Below, in pieces: positions 33,107 through 40,413 of a stretch of 40,436 bases of DNA. The translations under genes and the position numbers were made by a program. Each line of letters opens with the position of its first letter. Position 1 is the stretch's first letter. Source of the stretch: Bacteroidota bacterium (GTDB taxonomy: Bacteria > Bacteroidota > Bacteroidia > B-17B0 > Aurantibacillaceae); assembly GCA_013697245.1 (NCBI GenBank), contig JACCXH010000074.1, forward strand, positions 1 through 40,436, written 5' to 3'. The notes under the pieces were generated by a model, which saw nothing but the letters and a program-made list of their open reading frames with translations, searched no databases and was not told where the DNA came from.

Positions 33107-33240
33107 TTTAATTTATTTTTCTCCGTTTTTCATCGGAGTAGGAGTTGGCACCTGTTTTCCAATTTCGTTTTATCGAAACTTTTAGTTGGTTGCCAGTGGG
33201 TTAATGAGCCTATTCTCTCGCCACTTCTTAATAAATTAAA
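33107..33240 (-). ncRNA. SAM-I (S-box) riboswitch
   Basis: Transcript order: P1 5' arm UUUAAUUUAUU (33240-33230); AAGAAGUGGCGAGAGA; GGCUCAUUAACCCACUGG; the invariant-looking GGCAACC; P3; AGGUGCCAACUCCUAC, matching the S-box GGUGC-AA-UCC core; P4 CUCCG/CGGAG (33138-33134 with 33125-33121); P1 3' arm AAUAAAUUAAA (33117-33107). All eleven P1 pairs are perfect. The kink-turn region reads CAUUAA instead of the usual GAUGA, a divergence from consensus. No U-run follows, so it probably does not work as a simple intrinsic terminator. It controls the metX-hom operon. Confidence 0.88.
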
Positions 33241-33268
33241 ACACACATTGGGTGGTTTTAATCTTCCA

Positions 33269-33300
33269 CAAATTTAAGCTATTTATTTTTACACTTCCAA
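33269..33300 (-). promoter_or_regulatory. Probable promoter of the methionine operon
   Basis: TAAATTTG (33276-33269) is a full match to TAnnTTTG; TTG at 33300-33298 lies 21 bp upstream. The start site would fall about 20 nt before the SAM riboswitch. From 33301 to 33447 I see no further feature. Confidence 0.55.
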
Positions 33301-33447
33301 ATAAATTTTAAAATAAATTGCTTTTTGTAGTATTAGCGGGCGCTTTGGGCGATAAAGATCCGGTTAGAAAATCACCTTTTTAGATCTTTTTTTGATGAAT
33401 TGAGGGTTTGGGTTTTTTTGCCTGCTTAAAATTTTGTAAATTGAAAT

Positions 33448-33843
33448 ATGAAGTTTTTTTACCTATTAATACTATTTGCCTGTTTTATTAATGGATCTTC
33501 TCAAATAGATTCAGCTAAAACTGAGACCGGCACTGCTAGTTTTTATGCTAAGAAGTTTGAAGGCAGAAAATGTAGTAGTGGGCTAAGATTTCATCACGAT
33601 AGTTTAACGGCAGCACACAAGATGCTAAAGTTTGGCACAAAAGTTAAGGTTACTAATTTAAAGAATGATAGTGTTGTATTTGTGACCATTAACGACCGTC
33701 TTCCAAAAAACTCGAGGCGTAAGATCGACCTCACCCTTCGAGCTGCAAAACAATTAAATTTTGTAAGAAGTGGTTTAACTAAAGTAAGGATAGAAGTTTT
33801 AAAAGATTCAATCCCCTTAGCCCCCTTCAACAATGGGGAATAG
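33448..33843 (+). CDS. RlpA-like double-psi beta-barrel protein
   Basis: 131 residues. A signal peptide (MKFFYLLILFACFINGSSQ) precedes a single RlpA-type DPBB domain: GTASFYAKKFEGRKCSSGLRF, LTAAHKMLKFGTKVKVTNLKN, VTINDRLPKNSRRKIDLTLRAAKQL, VRIEVLK. RlpA proteins are septal or envelope lytic transglycosylases acting on denuded peptidoglycan; the catalytic Asp of the NDR motif is kept. The SPOR domain of longer RlpA proteins is absent. It is transcribed away from the methionine operon and followed 28 bp later by a lipoprotein gene. Confidence 0.88.
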   Translation: MKFFYLLILFACFINGSSQIDSAKTETGTASFYAKKFEGRKCSSGLRFHHDSLTAAHKMLKFGTKVKVTNLKNDSVVFVTINDRLPKNSRRKIDLTLRAAKQLNFVRSGLTKVRIEVLKDSIPLAPFNNGE

Positions 33844-33871
33844 GATGATTTAAATTTATTACCTTAGTTGT

Positions 33872-34651
33872 ATGAAAAATTACATTTACATTTTTGCCAT
33901 TTTACTTTTGGCTTCGTGTTCTAATAATAACAAAGAACAAAAAGGACAAACAACAACTACCGATACTTTAGCGGTAAATAATACAGGAAATGCTTTTGCT
34001 TTCAACGAAGTTGAATTTAAAAAGCAAAGCCTGCCTTTTACAATTGATACTTTGTTTATTCAAAAGGTTGACACCAATAATAGAATAACATACCAGCAGG
34101 TTCGTGCGCTTGGAATTAATTTTTTGAATGGTGAATTGGGCGACGGGCTAAGTTATGATCTAAATACTTTTTGCTTAATCGATTCGTTAAAGCAACGGAA
34201 CAAATACGTGGATTATATAAACCACCTTGATATTGGCATGACAAAAACCTGTATCGCTTACAAAGTTTGTTTAATAAATTTACCTGAGAACAATAAATTA
34301 TTTATTTGGGGAATTACAAATGCAAGTTATGAAGCTTGTCCATTCTTTTCGGGCACATTATTAATAGGAACTTTTGTAAATAGTAATAAAGAAGCAACAC
34401 ATTTTAATATTGCAGAACTTTCCGGTGGTGGAGATCCGCCTTCGATGATGAATACTCAAACAACTGCAAATATAGGCGCAGATGGAAAAATTGAGATCAT
34501 TTCTATTGTCAATAGCGATGATATGGATGTGCCGGGCGAAGGAATTGAAAGAACAACTTATAAACTGGAAATAAAAGGAAATGTAATTTCACTAGTAGAT
34601 ACAAAAAAAGAAGTTTTAAGTAAAGAAGACGAGGCGAAACAGGATCAATAA
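33872..34651 (+). CDS. Lipoprotein of unknown function
   Basis: 259 residues. The lipobox LLASC at the end of a short hydrophobic stretch (MKNYIYIFAILLLASCS) marks a lipidated envelope protein. A Thr/Asn-rich linker (about 20-45) leads to a globular domain with a conserved-looking VINLPENNKLFIWGITNASYEACPFFSGTLLIGT type pattern (several aromatic residues and cysteines); I recognise no family. It shares an orientation with the RlpA-like gene and overlaps the convergent miaA by 7 bp at the stop codons. Confidence 0.75.
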   Translation: MKNYIYIFAILLLASCSNNNKEQKGQTTTTDTLAVNNTGNAFAFNEVEFKKQSLPFTIDTLFIQKVDTNNRITYQQVRALGINFLNGELGDGLSYDLNTFCLIDSLKQRNKYVDYINHLDIGMTKTCIAYKVCLINLPENNKLFIWGITNASYEACPFFSGTLLIGTFVNSNKEATHFNIAELSGGGDPPSMMNTQTTANIGADGKIEIISIVNSDDMDVPGEGIERTTYKLEIKGNVISLVDTKKEVLSKEDEAKQDQ

Positions 34652-35565
34652 CCAAATTCTGAATTTACTTCTTTAAGCAGATCTTTTATATCCACATCTC
34701 TCTTTATCCAATTAATTTTTACCCCTTCTTTTTCCATTTTACGGAACCAGGTCATTTGTCGTTTAGAGAATTGGTTAATTGCAGTGCTTAATTGAATTAT
34801 TAATTCTTCTTTTGAAATTTTACTTTGGAGGTAATTCGAAACAAATTTATATTCCAAACCTAAAAATTGTAAACGCTCATGTGTTATTCCTGTTTTTAAT
34901 AAACTCTGTGTTTCTTCGATCAGGCCATTATTTACGCGATGGATAAGTCTTTTGTAAATATTTTCTTTTCTTTCTTCAATAGCGATCTTAATACCTATGA
35001 AATAAGGTTTGTATGGCAATTCGGTCTTTATTAATGCGGTTTTAGTAGTTCTTAAATGCTCTGCAATTTCAATTGCACGAATCAATCTTTTTTTTGAATT
35101 AATATCAACGGTAGTTAAATTTTCATTTTTGTAAGCTATTAATTTTTTCTGCAACTCTTCTTTTGAGAGTTTTTCGAGTTCTTTTCTCAGATCAATGTTC
35201 TCTTTTATTTGTGTAAACGAAAAATCTTTTCTTAAAACATCTAAATACAACCCTGTGCCACCACAAATGATCGGTAATTTACTTTTAGAATTAATTTTAT
35301 CAAAAGCAGTTTTTAATTCACGTAAAAAATCATGCAAATAAAATTGCTCGCCCGGCTCAACAAGATCTATTAAATGGTAATTTATTTTTTTGCCCTTCAC
35401 TTCATATTCTTCAAGATCTTTACCGGCGCCAATAGTTAAATGTTTATATACTTGTCGCGAATCGGCAGAAATGATCTCGCCATTTAAATGGTAAGCCAAT
35501 TGGCAGGCGAGCTTTGTTTTGCCGCTTGCTGTTGGGCCAAGTATAACCAGACAATTATTTTTCAT
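34645..35565 (-). CDS. miaA: tRNA dimethylallyltransferase
   Basis: 306 residues. It adds a dimethylallyl group to A37 of tRNAs reading UNN codons. The P-loop GPTASGKTKLACQLA, SADSRQVYKHLTIGAGK, GGTGLYLDVL and the C-terminal QFSKRQMTWFRKM are family signatures. Those tRNAs include tRNA-Cys and tRNA-Trp, whose decoding matters in the leader peptides of this window, but no direct link is shown. It overlaps the upstream GNAT/Mom-like gene by 11 bp, so the two are probably translated together. Confidence 0.95.
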   Translation of the reverse strand: MKNNCLVILGPTASGKTKLACQLAYHLNGEIISADSRQVYKHLTIGAGKDLEEYEVKGKKINYHLIDLVEPGEQFYLHDFLRELKTAFDKINSKSKLPIICGGTGLYLDVLRKDFSFTQIKENIDLRKELEKLSKEELQKKLIAYKNENLTTVDINSKKRLIRAIEIAEHLRTTKTALIKTELPYKPYFIGIKIAIEERKENIYKRLIHRVNNGLIEETQSLLKTGITHERLQFLGLEYKFVSNYLQSKISKEELIIQLSTAINQFSKRQMTWFRKMEKEGVKINWIKRDVDIKDLLKEVNSEFGY

Positions 35566-36310
35566 TTGGCGTATAGATCATTTTTGCATTTCCTAAATTC
35601 TCTACTCTGTAAAATAGCGTTGCATCAAAATTTTCATCTTTGTTTTTTAGTAAAGTACGTTTAAATGTTTTTTTGTTGACAAGAAAAGAGAGTGGAGGAG
35701 TATCACTATGTTTTTTAAATCCGGCTTTTATGAAGGAGTCGCCGTTTGAGAATTGTTTATCAACGTAGGTCATTATATCTCCTGCTTTTTTCTCATCATA
35801 AAAATGTTTCATCAATTTTGACAGGCCGCCGGTAACTGTAATTCCACTTTTGCAGCAAAAGCGGATGAGTTCAAATGATTGTTTTCCAATTGCCAAACGA
35901 TTCATGCTTCTACCTTTAGAAAAAGAGGCGGCGCCAACCAATTCGTTTTTATAAAATAAACCGTAATTATAAGCGCTGGTAGTTGAGCCAAAAAAATGCC
36001 ATTTATCAAAAAAATATTTTGCTGTGGTTTTATCAATTTTTTGGACTATGCAATTTCTTGCAAAGATGGTTTTATTTAAATTTAATTTTGATAAGATAAT
36101 TGGGATTATCTTCTCGTGACGACTGATTATATGATCAATTGGAACCGTAACAGTGCTTGTGTTTTTATTTAAATCGTTACTATTAAAAGAAATACTAACA
36201 GTATTTTCTTTTGACGAAACAACAAGGCTTTCGTTTTTAAAAACGCAATCTATCGAAAGTTCTTTTAAAGCTTTAATTAAGGGAGAGAAATATTTTTTAA
36301 TATCGTGCAA
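35555..36310 (-). CDS. Mom/GNAT-like acyltransferase-fold protein
   Basis: 251 residues. An N-terminal part of about 95 residues is followed by a region (about 105-200) reading KYFFDKWHFFGS, YNYGLFYKNELVGAASFSKGR, SFELIRFCCKSGITVTGGLSKLMKHF and GDIMTYVDKQFSNGDSFIKAGF. This order (W/H pair, LVGAxxF, ELxRFCxKxGxxVxGGxSKL) is known from phage-encoded Mom-type and related GNAT-like proteins, some of which modify DNA bases. The assignment is by pattern memory, so treat as tentative. It overlaps miaA by 11 bp. The strong terminator of the preceding gene ends 12 bp before its start. Confidence 0.6.
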   Translation of the reverse strand: MHDIKKYFSPLIKALKELSIDCVFKNESLVVSSKENTVSISFNSNDLNKNTSTVTVPIDHIISRHEKIIPIILSKLNLNKTIFARNCIVQKIDKTTAKYFFDKWHFFGSTTSAYNYGLFYKNELVGAASFSKGRSMNRLAIGKQSFELIRFCCKSGITVTGGLSKLMKHFYDEKKAGDIMTYVDKQFSNGDSFIKAGFKKHSDTPPLSFLVNKKTFKRTLLKNKDENFDATLFYRVENLGNAKMIYTPNEK

Positions 36311-36321
36311 CTCGTAAATTT

Positions 36322-36362
36322 AAAAAAATAAAAAATCCACCCATTGTATTCAAAAGGTGGAT
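36322..36362 (-). terminator. Terminator after the DegT/DnrJ aminotransferase gene
   Basis: On the transcript AUCCACC (36362-36356) pairs with GGUGGAU (36341-36335), followed by UUUUUAUUUUUUU. It ends 12 bp before the start of the GNAT/Mom-like gene. Confidence 0.8.
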
Positions 36363-36381
36363 CTTGAAATATTAATTGTAA

Positions 36382-37590
36382 TTAAACTTTTTCGGGCTGC
36401 ATAGCTTTAACCACACAGTCTGAAATTTTGGTGGCGAGTGCTTTCACTTCATCTTCTGTCCACGTGCAACGAATTCCAAAAGAAATTAACCTACCCACAA
36501 CATCTTGAGTTTTAGGAATACTTAAATTGTTATAATCTTGAGGAGCCCCTAAAACTTGAATAGCAAGTTTAGAAGCAGTTTTTAATTGTTTAATATGGTC
36601 CCATTGGTTGATAAAGTGATACATATTGGTAAACCAGTAATTAAAACCACCAACGCCGGCTTTATTCATTTCATCCACGGTGCGTCTTGCAATTTCAGTA
36701 CTTGGCATCAAAATATTTAAAAAAGTACCCGAATCGCCATTATCATCACCTAGTTTTGAAAAACTAATACCTTCTGTTTTAGATAATTGTGTTTGCAGTG
36801 CTTTTTTGATCTTTAAATTTGATTCACGTATAAATGGAACTTTACGGGTTTGAGCTGCACCAACCGCCGCATGTAACTCACTAATTCTAAAATTAAATCC
36901 AATTACAGGATGATTTTCCATTCCGCGATTACTTCCAACGTGGTCATGACCATGATCGCAGTAATTATCGGCTAATTTAAATGTCGTTTCATCATTGGTA
37001 ACCAAAATTCCACCCTCACCGGCAGTTGCGATCTTAAAAAAATCGAATGAGTAAGCCCCTGCTTTACCAAAACAACCTGTGGCAATACCTTTATATGAAG
37101 CGGCAAAGGCCTGGCCGGCATCTTCCACCAAAATAAGATTATGTTCTTTAATAACAGCCATTATCTCATCCATATTAGCGTTACCACCACACATATGTAC
37201 TAAACAAACCGCTTTTGTTTTTGGAGTAATGGCGGCTTTGATACCTGAGGCGCTTAAACAAAGTGTTTCGTCAATTTCTGCAAAAACGGGTAAAGCGCCT
37301 AATAATAAAACGGCTTCAATTGTAGCAATGTAAGTAAATGGCGGGCAAATAACCTCATCGCCGGTACCAATGCCAGAGGCCGCAAGGGCTGCCATTATAG
37401 CTGCCGAACCGTTGGAAACAGCAAGGGCATATTTTGCCTTGGTTATTTTTTTAGCTTCTTCTTCAAAATCTTTCGCTTTCCAGATGTTATTGCGCTGAGC
37501 ATCGTGGTTAAAACGGAACATGATTCCGGTAGATAAAACGTCTTCAATTTCTTTACGCTCTTCGGCGCCAAATAATTCTGTTCCAGGCAT
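36382..37590 (-). CDS. DegT/DnrJ/EryC1/StrS family PLP aminotransferase
   Basis: 402 residues. The family acts on nucleotide-linked keto sugars and related ketones. VSNGSAAIMAALAASGIGTGDEVICPPFTYIATIEAVLLLGALPVF is the N-terminal core (58-103, quoted in parts: VSNGSAAIMAAL, GDEVICPPFTY), Asp157 in VEDAGQAF binds the PLP ring nitrogen and Lys186 in SFDFFKIATAGEGG forms the Schiff base. Sugar biosynthesis neighbours are missing here, so the substrate is open. It is a single-gene unit with its own terminator. Confidence 0.9.
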   Translation of the reverse strand: MPGTELFGAEERKEIEDVLSTGIMFRFNHDAQRNNIWKAKDFEEEAKKITKAKYALAVSNGSAAIMAALAASGIGTGDEVICPPFTYIATIEAVLLLGALPVFAEIDETLCLSASGIKAAITPKTKAVCLVHMCGGNANMDEIMAVIKEHNLILVEDAGQAFAASYKGIATGCFGKAGAYSFDFFKIATAGEGGILVTNDETTFKLADNYCDHGHDHVGSNRGMENHPVIGFNFRISELHAAVGAAQTRKVPFIRESNLKIKKALQTQLSKTEGISFSKLGDDNGDSGTFLNILMPSTEIARRTVDEMNKAGVGGFNYWFTNMYHFINQWDHIKQLKTASKLAIQVLGAPQDYNNLSIPKTQDVVGRLISFGIRCTWTEDEVKALATKISDCVVKAMQPEKV

Positions 37591-37709
37591 GAGATTAAGG
37601 TTTAAAGGTTTAAAGTTACAATTTATTAGTCTTTTCTCAAAAACGGGTACTTCACATGTTTATTGCGTTTTGCTGGCAGAGAATGCCAAATATGGGCTGT
37701 TTATGGACC

Positions 37710-38171
37710 TTAATTAGGGAAATAATAAAAATTATTTTCAGCATCTACCACGCCAAAGTTGGCTGAAACAAGTTTGTGATTTTCGTAGTAGCAGTCTAAC
37801 CCGGCGTTATCAAAACTTATGCGTTTTTCGCCCCACTCGTGTGTTTCTGTATCCGTTAAAGCAAAACCGTTGGCTTTCATTAATTCGATCAATTCTTTTT
37901 CTTTTAACGAGAATAATTTCACATCAAAAAGCAAAGTGTCTTTGTTGTCAATTTCTACACTCGAAAATGTTTGGTTCTTGTTATTATCAAAAAATAAAGA
38001 AAAGCCCAGGTCCCAGTAATGATAGACCAAAGAAGAAGTGTTGAGAATATCATCAGTAAGCGTTTGCATCTCTTCGGGTTCGCCGAAAATAGCTTTAATA
38101 TTTTCCCTTGTTTCGCCAAAAGATATGGAGCAAAAACCTTTGAGAAGTTTAATTATAGGGGGTTCGGGCAT
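37710..38171 (-). CDS. Small protein of unknown function
   Basis: 153 residues, acidic, without signal peptide or membrane segment. The start (IIKLLKGFCSISFGETRENIKAIFGEPEE) looks like the fold of small proteins with an FGxxxxxIxxxxGxP motif followed by LGFSLFFDNN; such proteins are sometimes annotated as immunity or SMI1-like, but I cannot assign a family. It is separated from the aminotransferase by 119 bp in which I see nothing, and from the tRNA promoter by about 70 bp. Confidence 0.65.
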   Translation of the reverse strand: MPEPPIIKLLKGFCSISFGETRENIKAIFGEPEEMQTLTDDILNTSSLVYHYWDLGFSLFFDNNKNQTFSSVEIDNKDTLLFDVKLFSLKEKELIELMKANGFALTDTETHEWGEKRISFDNAGLDCYYENHKLVSANFGVVDAENNFYYFPN

Positions 38172-38240
38172 AACAAGGCTAATGTATAAAAACTGTTGAA
38201 AACAATGAAAAAAGAAATATTAAATATTTACAAAAATTAT

Positions 38241-38271
38241 TTTGGAAATGACTAAAATGAAAGTATATTTG
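38241..38271 (+). promoter_or_regulatory. Promoter of tRNA-Lys
   Basis: TTTG at 38241-38244, 19 bp spacer and TATATTTG at 38264-38271: a textbook Bacteroidota sigma-ABfr type promoter about 85 bp upstream of the mature tRNA. Confidence 0.8.
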
Positions 38272-38356
38272 CACTCCGATTTTGAAAATTTCAGTAAGAA
38301 TCGGGCCCGCACACGAAATGCCTCTTTACAGGGGCGGTTCCTGCGAAAAGTGAGAT

Positions 38357-38429
38357 GATTCCGTAGCTCAGCTGGTAGAGCATTACACTTTTAATGTAGG
38401 GGTCCTGGGTTCGAATCCCAGCGGGATCA
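38357..38429 (+). tRNA. tRNA-Lys (anticodon UUU)
   Basis: 73 nt cloverleaf. Acceptor GATTCCG pairs with CGGGATC (one G-U pair); D arm GCTCAGCTGGTAGAGC; anticodon loop CTTTTAA gives TTT, hence Lys; T arm CTGGGTTCGAATCCCAG. The discriminator is A and CCA is not encoded. Its 3' half is a typical integrase target, and a tyrosine recombinase gene starts 260 bp downstream. Confidence 0.96.
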
Positions 38430-38441
38430 CAGCATACACTT

Positions 38442-38478
38442 AACCCAGCAAATTTATTTTTGTTGGGTTTTGTTTTTT
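38442..38478 (+). terminator. Terminator after tRNA-Lys
   Basis: AACCCAGCAAA (38442-38452) pairs with TTTGTTGGGTT (38459-38469) with one G-U pair, followed by TTGTTTTTT. The rest of the gap to the integrase start (38479-38689) shows no clear feature; it may contain the left attachment region. Confidence 0.85.
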
Positions 38479-38689
38479 CTAACAGTTACAAGGCTTTTAG
38501 GGCTAGTTGACAAAAAACAAATAATTAAAATTACTCTGTTTTTAGTCCTTTTGCGCCCCCAATGTGACCCCAAAGTATTTCCGTTACTTATACGTCCCCC
38601 TCCAATTATATCTTATAGACTACCAGTTAAGAAAATTTAGTGAAATAACTATACTTATTCTCATTTATAAACGTATTACATATTAAATC

Positions 38690-40129
38690 ATGAGCGCAAA
38701 AATTCATTTTTATTTAAGACTAGAACGACCATCCAAAGATGGGTCTGTTCCAATTTATTTGATGATGTCTTTATCAAGAGATCAACGTGTAAAAATTAGC
38801 CTTGAAAAATATATTCCAATTAAAAAAGAATATTCTAAAGTCAGTAATTCTGAATTATTAAAATTATCATTTGAAGAGCGAAGTCAAGCATATTTTTGGG
38901 ACTTAGACAAAGAAAGAGCATCTAAAGGTTTCGCTAATTGGGAAAGCCTGAATATGTTTTTAGACAATGAAAAATACAGGGCTAATCAGATCATATTAAA
39001 ATATGAGCAATTAAATAAACCCATTACAGTAGATTTATTTAAACAAGCATTTCTAAAACCAAATGCAACGGATGTTTTTTCTGATTATTTCTTAGCGGAG
39101 TTAGAAAAGAGAAAGCCTCAATTAGCTGAAGGCACATATCGTGGAATAAAGGGCCAAATCTCTAAAATAAATAAATTTAAACCAACCCTTACTTTAGGCG
39201 GTATTGACTATAAATTCCTTACTCTGCTCGAAAGTCACATGCTCAAACCAGTTTCCGAAAAAGGCTTAGGTAACCAGCAATGCACGGTGGCAAGAACAAT
39301 GAAGGTTTTGAGAGCTTTAATACAAATTGCCATTAAAAACGGTGATTTTCCAAAGGATGCTTATCCATTCAAAGACTATCGCATTAAACACGTCGATCCC
39401 GTTTTAACAACAAGAGATTATTTAGAACCGGAAGATCTCTATAAGGTTGAGCAATTGCTTTCTGCTGAGAAAATTTGTGAATTGACGATAGGTGAAATTA
39501 AGGCGGTAAAACGTTTCTTATTTAGTTGCTACACGGGACTGCGTTTTTCTGATGTAAATAATTTAAAACGCAAACATCATATTTTTGGTAAGTGGATTCA
39601 AAACCCACAATTAAAAGAGATGGTTTTTAAATATTACATTGAGATTAGGATGGGCAAAACAGATCAGCCTGTCTTTATTCCACTTATTGATCGGGCATTA
39701 GAGCTAATTAATGAAACCCAGGAAGATCAGGTTTTTGAAATAATTTCAAATCAAAAAGTGAATGAACACCTAAAATCAATAAACAAAAAGGCAAAGTTGA
39801 ACAAAAAATTATCGTTCCATGTCGCACGACATAGTTTTGCAACCATTTGTTTTTTACATGGCATTCCTGAAAATGTCGGTCAAAAACTCTTAGGCCATAA
39901 AAACAGAAAGTTTACTGAGGTTTATACTCATTTGTCAAAAAACAAACTGTTCTATGAAATGGATAAGTTCAGTCGTGGACTGAGCAGCTTTGAATTATTA
40001 TCAGAAGAAATGGATGTCAAGAGAAATGATATGAAAGAATTAATGCCAATGTTACAAAACTTAAACCAAAGCGAATTGGATCAGATTAAAGGATTAGTAA
40101 AGCTTCTAGGCGGCGGAAAAGCGGCTTAA
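38690..40129 (+). CDS. Tyrosine recombinase / integrase of a mobile element
   Basis: 479 residues. An N-terminal arm-binding region (1-110) and a SAM-like core-binding domain (about 115-215) precede the catalytic domain with all active-site residues: Arg285 (YTGLRFSDV), His377 and Arg380 (HVARHSFAT), His403 (LGHK) and nucleophile Tyr412 (YTHL). This architecture is common in integrases of Bacteroidota conjugative or mobilisable elements. The gene lies right after tRNA-Lys and points away from it into the presumed element, whose remainder is outside the window. The ATG at 38690 is the first in-frame start; the protein is full length for the family. Confidence 0.95.
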   Translation: MSAKIHFYLRLERPSKDGSVPIYLMMSLSRDQRVKISLEKYIPIKKEYSKVSNSELLKLSFEERSQAYFWDLDKERASKGFANWESLNMFLDNEKYRANQIILKYEQLNKPITVDLFKQAFLKPNATDVFSDYFLAELEKRKPQLAEGTYRGIKGQISKINKFKPTLTLGGIDYKFLTLLESHMLKPVSEKGLGNQQCTVARTMKVLRALIQIAIKNGDFPKDAYPFKDYRIKHVDPVLTTRDYLEPEDLYKVEQLLSAEKICELTIGEIKAVKRFLFSCYTGLRFSDVNNLKRKHHIFGKWIQNPQLKEMVFKYYIEIRMGKTDQPVFIPLIDRALELINETQEDQVFEIISNQKVNEHLKSINKKAKLNKKLSFHVARHSFATICFLHGIPENVGQKLLGHKNRKFTEVYTHLSKNKLFYEMDKFSRGLSSFELLSEEMDVKRNDMKELMPMLQNLNQSELDQIKGLVKLLGGGKAA

Positions 40130-40242
40130 AAGAATAAAAAATCCAATGAAAGAACAAGGTTTAACCATTGGTAACGCATAGCAAGTTCAAAGTTAAACCA
40201 AGGATCGCTCAGCGAAGAGCCAAGGTTTAGCCAATGAAAACA

Positions 40243-40268
40243 CAAGGGAGTGCTAAAACACTCTCTTG
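40243..40268 (+). terminator. Probable terminator after the integrase
   Basis: CAAGGGAGTG (40243-40252) pairs with CACTCTCTTG (40259-40268), ten pairs with one G-U, loop CTAAAA, followed by TTTAAT. The U-run is short. Between 40130 and 40242 there are short imperfect repeats of CAAGGTTTA and CCAATGAAA without an open frame. Confidence 0.6.
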
Positions 40269-40317
40269 TTTAATACTAAAAAGTTATAAATATGGAAAAT
40301 TTCAGTTTAAATTGGAT

Positions 40318-40413
40318 ATTCTCATCTAATATAGGCCACCCATTCTCATTTATATTAGGCCAGTCATTCTCATCCAAAATAGGCCAGTCGTTCTCATTTT
40401 AATTAGGCCACTT
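40318..40413. repeat. Four tandem 24-bp repeats
   Basis: Units start at 40318, 40342, 40366 and 40390, each exactly 24 bp. Consensus: wTTCTCATyTAwwwTAGGCC followed by A and a variable end (CCC, GTC, GTC, CTT). The TCTCAT and AGGCCA blocks are kept in all four. Precise spacing of just over two helical turns suggests a protein-binding array, such as a transposase binding region near an IS end or an origin-type iteron array. Confidence 0.85.

Noticed and set aside
33089-33277. Plus-strand open frame of 62 codons
   Set aside because: It lies antisense across the SAM riboswitch and leader peptide start, has no family resemblance, and is explained by the structured RNA on the other strand.
40318-40413. 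CRISPR array
   Set aside because: Units are directly adjacent with variable centres of about 8 bp, no spacers of 25-40 bp and no cas genes.
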